Part shown: positions 5,506 to 9,991 of the stretch, piece by piece
Layout: each line of letters starts with the position of its first letter
How positions within the stretch are numbered: position 1 is the first letter of the stretch
Origin: Candidatus Woesearchaeota archaeon
GTDB lineage: Archaea > Nanobdellota > Nanobdellia > Woesearchaeales > UBA12501
Assembly (NCBI GenBank): GCA_026394915.1
Contig: JAPLZS010000043.1
Coordinates: 1-9,991, forward strand
Length of the DNA stretch: 9,991 bases
Direction of reading: 5' to 3'
Notes under the pieces: generated by a model
The model's input: only the letters and a program-made list of their open reading frames with translations
What the model was told of the DNA's origin: nothing
The model's database searches: none
Made by a program: the position numbers and the translations under genes

Positions 5506-5642
5506 CATACTCTCTTAATCCTGCCTGATTTTATATCCTCAAGACTGCTGACTAATTGGTTTAAGAAATCCTGATCCACTTCTTCATGCCTTTTTAGTTT
5601 CAGGTATTCTTCCTTTGTTATAGTAATAGTTTCAGCTGCCAT
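5502..5642 (-). CDS. Small antitoxin-like protein paired with the RelE-like toxin
   Basis: A 46-residue reading frame on the minus strand, ATG at 5642 to TAA at 5502. It begins MAAETITITKEEYLKLKRHEE, continues VDQDFLNQLVSSLEDIKSG and ends RIKRVC. The 'ITITKEEYxKLK ... LxxSLEDIKSGRIKRV' pattern is that of short archaeal antitoxins that accompany RelE-type toxins: a short N-terminal strand and two helices, with the C-terminal LEDIKxGxI helix used to wrap the toxin. A good BRE/TATA box ends about 25 bases before the ATG. Antitoxins usually lie upstream of, and on the same strand as, the toxin; here they converge and their stop codons share two bases (5503-5504). Assignment rests on pattern and neighbour; the length alone would not support it. 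Confidence 0.72.
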   Translation of the reverse strand: MAAETITITKEEYLKLKRHEEVDQDFLNQLVSSLEDIKSGRIKRVC

Positions 5643-5655
5643 ATATGACCATATA
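5642..5655. promoter_or_regulatory. Palindrome over the antitoxin start, possible operator
   Basis: TATATG, AC, CATATA form a perfect 6-base inverted repeat. It covers the first base of the antitoxin start codon and the predicted start site of transcription. Many antitoxins repress their own promoter by binding such sites. The function is inference. Confidence 0.45.
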
Positions 5656-5666
5656 GTCTCTCTTAC

Positions 5667-5682
5667 TATTTATATCTTTCGA
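5667..5682 (-). promoter_or_regulatory. BRE/TATA promoter for the antitoxin gene
   Basis: Read on the minus strand, TCGAAAGATATAAATA combines a BRE-like CGAAAG with the TATA box GATATAAATA, centred about 30 bases before the ATG at 5642. This predicts a leaderless mRNA and supports the reality of the small gene. Confidence 0.65.
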
Positions 5683-5702
5683 TGCAGGAATTGATTTTTG
5701 AT

Positions 5703-5990
5703 TTATCTCTCTTTCAGGGAATCATAAGGCTCTATGTCCTGGCCTAGTCCATTAAACGGGAAGGGCCTCATGTTTGTCGCAAAAGTCATATATCTGAGAT
5801 ATCTGTACATCTGGGTGTCCCATTTGTTGCAGAAATCCCCAAGAGTCTTGTTTCTCTTTGCTGTGAAGACAGCATAGAACCAGTGTATCACCACGACAAA
5901 CTTGACCACAGCACCCCACAAGCTTATTATGATGCCTGAGATGATTCCGACTACAATCCTCATCAATGCCTCTTTTCTCTCAGTTTTCAT
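5703..5990 (-). CDS. DUF4389-like small membrane protein
   Basis: A 95-residue protein of unknown function. After MKTERKEALMR there is a long hydrophobic region (about residues 9-43, VVGIISGIIISLWGAVVKFVVVIHWFYAVF), enough for one long or two short membrane helices. Then comes a polar half with FTAKRNKTLGDFCNKW, YRYLRYMTFATN and MRPFPF. The W..vvKFvvviHWfyavFTakR...l..F pattern and the Y..yMTf.t...PPF-like ending resemble the DUF4389 family. The start at 5990 is chosen because a strong Shine-Dalgarno sequence (AGGAGGT, 5996-6002 on the complement) lies 5 bases before that ATG; the longer open frame up to 6122 is not needed. A TATA-like box at about 6041-6054 gives a leader of about 30 bases. 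Name moderately sure, role unknown. Confidence 0.75.
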   Translation of the reverse strand: MKTERKEALMRIVVGIISGIIISLWGAVVKFVVVIHWFYAVFTAKRNKTLGDFCNKWDTQMYRYLRYMTFATNMRPFPFNGLGQDIEPYDSLKER

Positions 5991-5995
5991 TTTTG

Positions 5996-6002
5996 ACCTC
6001 CT
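5996..6002 (-). promoter_or_regulatory. Shine-Dalgarno sequence that fixes the DUF4389-like start
   Basis: AGGAGGT on the minus strand, 5 bases from the ATG at 5990. It is the clearest ribosome binding site in the window, where most genes look leaderless. Confidence 0.8.
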
Positions 6003-6029
6003 GATTGCATGATTTCTATATAACTTAAA

Positions 6030-6054
6030 TGTACTGTACAAAGATATAAATATT
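6030..6054 (-). promoter_or_regulatory. Promoter of the DUF4389-like gene with an adjacent palindrome
   Basis: On the minus strand a TATA-like ATATTTATATC (6043-6053) is followed by the palindrome TGTAC-A-GTACA (6030-6040). The palindrome lies between the TATA box and the predicted start site near 6020, a position suited to a repressor site. Confidence 0.4.
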
Positions 6055-6078
6055 GCGTAATATGTCCTGAAATCAGTC

Positions 6079-6152
6079 CATAACCCATAAACGCCTTGGC
6101 GTTTAGGGGTTCTGAAAACCATAGGTTTTCATAACCCATATAAACCCCTTGG
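6079..6152. repeat. Compound repeat: direct repeats around two hairpins in the ygiQ promoter region
   Basis: Two imperfect direct repeats, CATAACCCATA..CGCCTTGG (6079-6099) and CATAACCCATA..CCCCTTGG (6130-6152), flank two inverted repeats. The first, 6082-6111, has 14-base arms with one mismatch (A6087/G6106) and a TT loop; its inner 7 pairs are perfect. The second, 6113-6131, has perfect 8-base arms TGAAAACC/GGTTTTCA and an ATA loop. The second direct repeat contains the likely ygiQ TATA box. This could be a duplicated promoter/operator or the remnant of a small palindromic element. Confidence 0.75.
6137..6144 (+). promoter_or_regulatory. TATA box for the ygiQ-like gene
   Basis: CATATAAA is centred about 26 bases before ATG 6167, predicting a leaderless mRNA and favouring that ATG over the in-frame TTG at 6149. 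Confidence 0.55.
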
Positions 6153-6166
6153 TCTTTTATATACGC

Positions 6167-7822
6167 ATGATCTCCAAAAACTCGATAAAGGGCCAGTTTG
6201 ACGTCATTCTGTTCACAGCAGAGCATTATGATGACCATCCGCTGTCTCCTGCAGGTGTGATAGCCAGGGTGCTGGATGCAAAGGGATTCTCTGTGGGCAT
6301 AATAGCAAAGCCCATAACAAAAGAGGATTTCAGGAGGCTTGGGCTTCCTAAACTATGTTTCTGTGTGACATCAGGATCAATAGATAGTATGCTGAACAAC
6401 TACACTCCGCTGAAAAAAGAAAGGGAGAAGGATGAGCATTCAAAGTCATCAGAGATGCCGGACAGGGCAGTCATCTTCTATTGCAACAGGATAAAGGAAT
6501 TCTTCAGGGAAAACAAGGATGCAGTGATAGTCATAGGCGGAATCGAAGCATCGTTAAGAAGATTCGGCCATTATGATTATTGGGATAACAATCTTAGAAA
6601 GAGCATACTGCTTGATTCAAGGGCAGATATCTTGGTTTACGGCAATGGAGAGAAGCAAATAACTGAGATTGCAGAGAGATTGAGAAAGATCAATGGCAGC
6701 AATAAGATTGCAGAAGAAAGGAAAGAAGAGATAAAAAATATTCTTAAAGGAATAGAAGGCACATGCGTAATGAGCAAAGAGCTTCCAAAAGATTTTGAGC
6801 ACCTTCCTTCATTTCAGGACATAAAAGACGAGAGAAAAGGCAGGATGAATTTCTGCAGGATGCAGATCAAGTTCTCGAACTGGAAGAATCTTGCTCAGGA
6901 ATACGATAATAATTATGTCCTGCAGTACAAGTATCCAGAATACACAACGCAGGACCTTGACTGGATCTATTCACTGCCTTACTCAAGGAAACTGAACCCT
7001 AATTCACTGCTGAAAATGGCAGAGTTCTCTGTGATAACCCACAGAGGATGCATCGGAAAGTGCAATTTCTGCTCAATAGCACTGCATCAGGGAGATAAGA
7101 TAATATCAAGATCAGAGAGAAGCATACTTGATGAGATAAAGAACCTGACAAAACATCCTGATTTCAAGGGATACATCGATGATCTGGGAGGCCCAAGCGC
7201 AAATATGTATAGTATGGACTGCGAGACAGGAGAAGCTGCAGGATGCAGGAATGACTGCCTGAACTGTGTCAGCCTCGATAAAAGCCACAAGAAATTAATC
7301 TCTCTGCTCAGGAAAGCAAGGCAGATAAAAGGAGTCAAGAAGATATTCATACGCAGCGGAATAAGGTATGATCTTGCAGTGAACAGCAGGGATTACATAA
7401 GAGAGATATCTGAGCATCATATCTCAGGCTGCCTGAAGATCGCGCCTGAGCATTTTTCCCAGAAAGTGCTGAAGCTTATGAACAAGGATGTGAAGGGATT
7501 TGAGGAATTTCAGAGATTATTTTATGAATCAAATAAGCAAAAAAAACAGACTCTGAAATATTATCTCATGATAGGCCATCCTGGCGATGATATGGCTGAG
7601 ATAGCAATAATGAAGCAGAATATAGGGAAACTGAAGAACCTTGAGCAGTTCCAATTCTTTACACCAACGCCGATGACAGTCTCATCATGCATGTACTGGA
7701 CTGGCCTGAATCCGTTCACGATGGAGAAAGTGAATGTTCTGAGAGACTATGGCGCAAAGAAGCAGCTGAAGAGGGTGATGCTTGAGATGATACAGCCAAA
7801 GAAAGAGAATAAAAATAAATAA
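6167..7822 (+). CDS. ygiQ: YgiQ-family radical SAM protein
   Basis: A 551-residue radical SAM protein of the YgiQ (UPF0313) family, whose reaction is not known. The N-terminal domain has EHYDDHPLSPAGVIARVLDAKGFSVGIIAKP and GGIEASLRRFGHYDYWDN, both family signatures. The radical SAM core carries C295-I-G-K-C299-N-F-C302, the CxxxCxxC motif that binds the 4Fe-4S cluster, followed by the family's ALHQGDKIISRSERSIL. A cysteine-rich insert (CETGEAAGCRNDCLNC) and the C-terminal part of the barrel (KIFIRSGIRYDL, CLKIAPEHFS, KYYLMIGHPGDDM, FTPTPMT) complete it. It is shorter than the roughly 740 residues of the E. coli protein, lacking the C-terminal extension, as is usual in archaea. The start at 6167 fits a leaderless transcript. 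A COG2521-type methyltransferase follows 31 bases later. Confidence 0.92.
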   Translation: MISKNSIKGQFDVILFTAEHYDDHPLSPAGVIARVLDAKGFSVGIIAKPITKEDFRRLGLPKLCFCVTSGSIDSMLNNYTPLKKEREKDEHSKSSEMPDRAVIFYCNRIKEFFRENKDAVIVIGGIEASLRRFGHYDYWDNNLRKSILLDSRADILVYGNGEKQITEIAERLRKINGSNKIAEERKEEIKNILKGIEGTCVMSKELPKDFEHLPSFQDIKDERKGRMNFCRMQIKFSNWKNLAQEYDNNYVLQYKYPEYTTQDLDWIYSLPYSRKLNPNSLLKMAEFSVITHRGCIGKCNFCSIALHQGDKIISRSERSILDEIKNLTKHPDFKGYIDDLGGPSANMYSMDCETGEAAGCRNDCLNCVSLDKSHKKLISLLRKARQIKGVKKIFIRSGIRYDLAVNSRDYIREISEHHISGCLKIAPEHFSQKVLKLMNKDVKGFEEFQRLFYESNKQKKQTLKYYLMIGHPGDDMAEIAIMKQNIGKLKNLEQFQFFTPTPMTVSSCMYWTGLNPFTMEKVNVLRDYGAKKQLKRVMLEMIQPKKENKNK

Positions 7823-7827
7823 CGCTG

Positions 7828-7842
7828 TAATATAGAATATAA
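7828..7842 (+). promoter_or_regulatory. Possible TATA box for the methyltransferase gene
   Basis: AATATAGAATATAAA lies in the 31-base gap after ygiQ, roughly 15-25 bases before ATG 7854. The spacing is slightly short, so co-transcription with ygiQ is equally likely. Confidence 0.3.
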
Positions 7843-7853
7843 AGCGAGACAAA

Positions 7854-8699
7854 ATGATTCCAATACTCACAAAAAAGACAGCAGACAAGATACTGAAGGC
7901 AAAGGCAGGAAAAGGCGCAATAGAAGTTACAGTCTCTCTGGATCTTGGCCTGTCCAGCTCAAAAGTGATTGTCGAGGGAGAATCTGTCATCATAGACCGC
8001 ATTAAGATTGCTCTGTCGGACATAAAAAGGATAAAAGAGGATTTCTGCTATTATCTAAATGATGGAAAGCTTGAGAAAGTCGCGTTCTTCTCTCCTGAAT
8101 CAAACCTGTACTACAAGCTTTCTGCTACAAAGGACTGGCCGACGATAAAGCTCTCTTCTGTTCCCATGCACAGGCACATAAAGATATCTCCCAAAGAAGA
8201 CACAGAGACAAAGATAAAAGAGATAATGCCTGTAAAAGGCACTGTGCTGGATACCTGCTGTGGGCTTGGCTACACTGCGATAATGGCATCAAATCAGCCT
8301 GATGCTGTAAAAGTCGATGTCTTTGAGAGAGATGATTATGTCCTGCATATTGCAGGATTAAATCCATATTCTCAGGCATTGTTCAGCTCAAAGAAAATAG
8401 AGCTGCATAAAGAAGATGTTTCTAAGGGCATAAAGAAATTCAAGGATGAGTCTTTTGATAAAATCATCCATGATCCGCCTACATTCAGGATATCGCCTGA
8501 TCTTTATTATCCAGCGTTCTACAAGCAATTGTACAGGGTGATGAAGAAAGGAGGCATATTGTATCATTATGCACCAAACCCTGGCAAGACAAAAGGAAAT
8601 GAGTTCTATAAGCTGATAATAAGGACTTTGATGGAATCAACTAAATTCAAGGATATAGAATACCATGAAGCATCAAGCGGAATAAGGGCTGTGAAATGA
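7854..8699 (+). CDS. SAM-dependent methyltransferase, COG2521-like
   Basis: A 281-residue class I methyltransferase; the substrate is unknown. The N-terminal about 110 residues form a separate domain ending in SSVPMHRHIKISP, in which the MHR segment is typical of this archaeal group. The Rossmann part begins with VLDTCCGLGYTA (131-142, motif I, SAM binding). It continues with VDVFERD (motif II acidic residue E158) and has H206-DPPT-F as motif IV, where an N/DPPY-like loop suggests attack on a nitrogen of a base or similar planar group. KKGGILYHYAPNPG and the C-terminal strands complete the fold. The N/DPP loop hints at RNA or DNA as substrate, which is inference. A YkgJ-like gene begins 28 bases after its stop. 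Confidence 0.85.
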   Translation: MIPILTKKTADKILKAKAGKGAIEVTVSLDLGLSSSKVIVEGESVIIDRIKIALSDIKRIKEDFCYYLNDGKLEKVAFFSPESNLYYKLSATKDWPTIKLSSVPMHRHIKISPKEDTETKIKEIMPVKGTVLDTCCGLGYTAIMASNQPDAVKVDVFERDDYVLHIAGLNPYSQALFSSKKIELHKEDVSKGIKKFKDESFDKIIHDPPTFRISPDLYYPAFYKQLYRVMKKGGILYHYAPNPGKTKGNEFYKLIIRTLMESTKFKDIEYHEASSGIRAVK

Positions 8700-8744
8700 T
8701 GAGATATGATTGGATGAGGCATGATTGATGATAAGATATGACTG
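8698..8744 (+). repeat. Three tandem 15-base repeats across a gene junction
   Basis: GATGAGATATGATTG (8698-8712), GATGAGGCATGATTG (8713-8727) and GATAAGATATGACTG (8730-8744) are successive imperfect copies, each 13 of 15 identical to the first. They begin in the methyltransferase stop codon and run into the YkgJ-like coding start, so the start region appears to have grown by duplication. Confidence 0.6.
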
Positions 8745-9291
8745 CAAGAACTGCAAGAGAGATGTGCATTGCTGTATCTTCAAGAATCCTTCTCAGTTTG
8801 CTTTTGTGGGCCTGAAGCATGCAAAGCTGATAAAACAAAGGATACATAAGGATTATGATCAGTTCCTTGATTATTCTCCTCTGCCGAAGAATGTAGTGAA
8901 GGCACTCAGAAATTGCGATCCCTGCCTTGAAGGCGCGCTGAGATATTCTCAGCTGGACAGGAAAAAAAGGCTTATCAGGCTGAAGGCAAAGAAAGATAGA
9001 AGATGCATATTCCTCGATGATTCTAGCAGGTGTGAGATCTATGACATACGGCCGAACATCTGCAGGATATTCCCATTCTGGGCAATAAGACTGAACAATG
9101 GGAAGCTTAAGATCATAACGCATGATTTAGATCCTTCCTGCAGTGCAGTCAGATCACTGAACATATCTCGTATCTCTCCAAAGGATGCCTCAAATATCAG
9201 GAAAGTGATGAAAGACATAGAAAAAGAAGATGCCTATTACAAGAAAAATATTGCGAAGTTCTGGAAAAACGTGCAACAACCGCGAACTTAA
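8728..9291 (+). CDS. YkgJ-type cysteine-cluster protein
   Basis: A 187-residue protein of the YkgJ/UPF0153 cysteine-cluster family, thought to bind zinc or an iron-sulphur cluster. C6-K-N-C9 and C15-C16 form the first group and C63-D-P-C66 a middle pair. C93-I-F-L-D...C102-E-I-Y-D-I-R-P-N-I-C112-R-I-F-P-F is the signature 'CxFLD..CxIYxxRPxxCRxFP'. A further Cys follows in DPSCSAV, and the tail is a charged helix. The ATG at 8728 directly follows an in-frame TTG; an in-frame TGA at 8722 rules out a longer start. It is 28 bases after the methyltransferase and probably in the same transcript. The family is often found beside modification enzymes, but its role is not established. Confidence 0.85.
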   Translation: MIRYDCKNCKRDVHCCIFKNPSQFAFVGLKHAKLIKQRIHKDYDQFLDYSPLPKNVVKALRNCDPCLEGALRYSQLDRKKRLIRLKAKKDRRCIFLDDSSRCEIYDIRPNICRIFPFWAIRLNNGKLKIITHDLDPSCSAVRSLNISRISPKDASNIRKVMKDIEKEDAYYKKNIAKFWKNVQQPRT

Positions 9292-9303
9292 TAAATCCCC
9301 TCT

Positions 9304-9312
9304 TGTTTATAC
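9304..9312 (+). promoter_or_regulatory. Possible TATA box for the MFS transporter
   Basis: TGTTTATAC lies 40-48 bases before ATG 9352, predicting transcription from about 9335 and a leader of under 20 bases. A second AT-rich candidate (CTATATCTATA) overlaps 9314-9324. Confidence 0.4.
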
Positions 9313-9319
9313 CCTATAT

Positions 9320-9339
9320 CTATACAGCAATCTGTATAG
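9320..9339. promoter_or_regulatory. Perfect palindrome between TATA box and MFS start
   Basis: CTATACAG, CAAT, CTGTATAG: an 8-base perfect inverted repeat 12 bases before the ATG. Its position downstream of the TATA box and over the predicted start site suits a repressor site controlling the transporter. A hairpin in the RNA is the alternative. Confidence 0.5.
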
Positions 9340-9351
9340 CAAAAAAAGCCC

Positions 9352-9991
9352 ATGAAAAAAGAGATACAGGCACTCAGCGAAAGAGAGAAGAAAGAGAGAG
9401 TAAAGAGAAGCCTTAAGTATTCTATATTTGACGGCTCTTATTATGCTGCAATGGTCGGCTTCGGCGAGTCATTCTTCACAGCATTTGCAGTCTTTTTGAA
9501 AGCCACGAACTTCCAGATAGGCCTCATCGGATCCCTGCCTCAGGCTCTTGGAGCTGCTCTCCAGATATTCTCAAACAGGCTGATACATATCTTCGGTTCG
9601 AGGAAAAGGCTTGTCTGCACTCTTGCACTGCTGCAGGGCCTGATGTATATCCCTGTTATGCTGACTTTCTACTTCGCTAAATTCAGCGTATTCTATCTGA
9701 TACTGTTCATCTCGCTTTATATGATATTCGGCTCGATAATAAATCCTGCGTGGAGCAGCTGGATGGGGGATCTTGTTGACGAGAACAAAAGAGGATCTTA
9801 CTTCGGGAAGAGGAACAAGATAACAGGCATGGTTTCCTTTGTGACATTCGTGATTGCAGGATTCATGCTGCAGAATTTCTCTGATGGGGCAATGATGCAG
9901 TATGCAGGATTTGCCATGCTCTTTGTTGTAGCATTTGTCTCAAGGATATTCTCTTTTGTCTATCTTTTCAAGCAGTATGAGCCTCCATACA
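9352..9991 (+). CDS. Major facilitator superfamily transporter, 3'-partial
   Basis: The frame is open from ATG 9352 to the right edge (213 residues seen of an expected roughly 400-450). A charged N-terminal segment of about 25 residues (ALSEREKKERVKRSLKYS) precedes FDGSYYAAMVGFGESFFTAFAVFLKATNFQIGLIGSLPQ. This is a common opening of an archaeal MFS group, with TM1 at about 31-50 and TM2 about 56-80. TM3 (about 88-106), TM4 (about 110-130), TM5 (about 158-175) and TM6 (about 185-207) follow. The cytoplasmic loop between TM4 and TM5 has AWSSWMGDLVDENKRGSYFGKRN, a signature loop of this group. The substrate cannot be read. It has its own promoter-like region with a palindrome, 60 bases after the YkgJ-like gene. 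Confidence 0.85.
   Translation, partial: MKKEIQALSEREKKERVKRSLKYSIFDGSYYAAMVGFGESFFTAFAVFLKATNFQIGLIGSLPQALGAALQIFSNRLIHIFGSRKRLVCTLALLQGLMYIPVMLTFYFAKFSVFYLILFISLYMIFGSIINPAWSSWMGDLVDENKRGSYFGKRNKITGMVSFVTFVIAGFMLQNFSDGAMMQYAGFAMLFVVAFVSRIFSFVYLFKQYEPPY

Noticed and set aside
5506..5574. Read-through of the toxin's TAG
   Set aside because: It would add 22 residues with no family match, complementary to the antitoxin gene, so TAG appears to be a true stop there. This also weighs against wholesale reassignment of TAG.
5991..6122. N-terminal extension of the DUF4389-like gene to 6122
   Set aside because: The extra 44 codons run through promoter elements and hairpins, and the strong Shine-Dalgarno sequence at 5996-6002 marks the ATG at 5990.
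6149..6166. TTG start of the ygiQ-like gene
   Set aside because: The TATA box at 6137-6144 places the transcript start at about 6165, so ATG 6167 fits better.
7685..8023. 112-residue minus-strand frame
   Set aside because: Spans the end of ygiQ and the start of the methyltransferase in antisense; no homology visible.
8647..9123. 158-residue minus-strand frame
   Set aside because: Antisense to the YkgJ-like gene, whose cysteine signature is unmistakable.

Overview
The window looks archaeal. It carries ribosomal proteins L44e and S27e, the alpha subunit of initiation factor 2, Nop10, a GINS replisome subunit and an archaeal-type TruD. Many genes have a TATA-like box about 25-30 bases before an ATG with no leader, the usual archaeal leaderless layout. 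Arginine is mostly AGG/AGA and isoleucine often ATA. The compact proteins and gene mix would fit a DPANN lineage (Woesearchaeota/Pacearchaeota-like), but that placement is inference.

Layout. Positions 1-2331 are an information-processing block on the + strand: GINS (cut by the left edge and interrupted by an in-frame TAG), rpl44e, rps27e, aIF2-alpha and nop10. A 290-base spacer with an orphan TATA box follows. Next come a two-helix potassium-channel-like protein (2622-3536), a small AT-rich two-helix membrane protein (3612-3956) and a tRNA pseudouridine synthase TruD split by a -1 frame change (3989-5139). From 5188 to 5642 there is a RelE/ParE-like toxin on + and a 46-residue antitoxin-like gene on -, arranged tail to tail with overlapping stop codons. 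A DUF4389-like membrane protein follows on - (5703-5990). The divergent spacer at 5991-6166 is dense in inverted and direct repeats. The right side, all on +, holds a YgiQ-family radical SAM protein, a COG2521-type methyltransferase, a YkgJ-type cysteine-cluster protein and the start of an MFS transporter that runs off the edge.

How the genes work together. The left block is the familiar archaeal translation, ribosome-biogenesis and replication neighbourhood. L44e and S27e are ribosomal, aIF2-alpha is part of the initiator-tRNA-binding heterotrimer, Nop10 belongs to the H/ACA RNP, and GINS belongs to the CMG helicase. The 3' half is a looser set of single or paired genes, and no shared pathway can be read from it.

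The points most worth checking are two interruptions of well-conserved genes. GINS has a TAG codon with continuous homology on both sides. TruD has a frame change next to an in-frame GGGAAAT heptamer. Each could be recoding, a real mutation or an assembly error, and the sequence alone cannot decide. The convergent toxin/antitoxin layout and the repeat-rich ygiQ promoter region are the next most interesting. I see no tRNA, rRNA, CRISPR array or insertion sequence.
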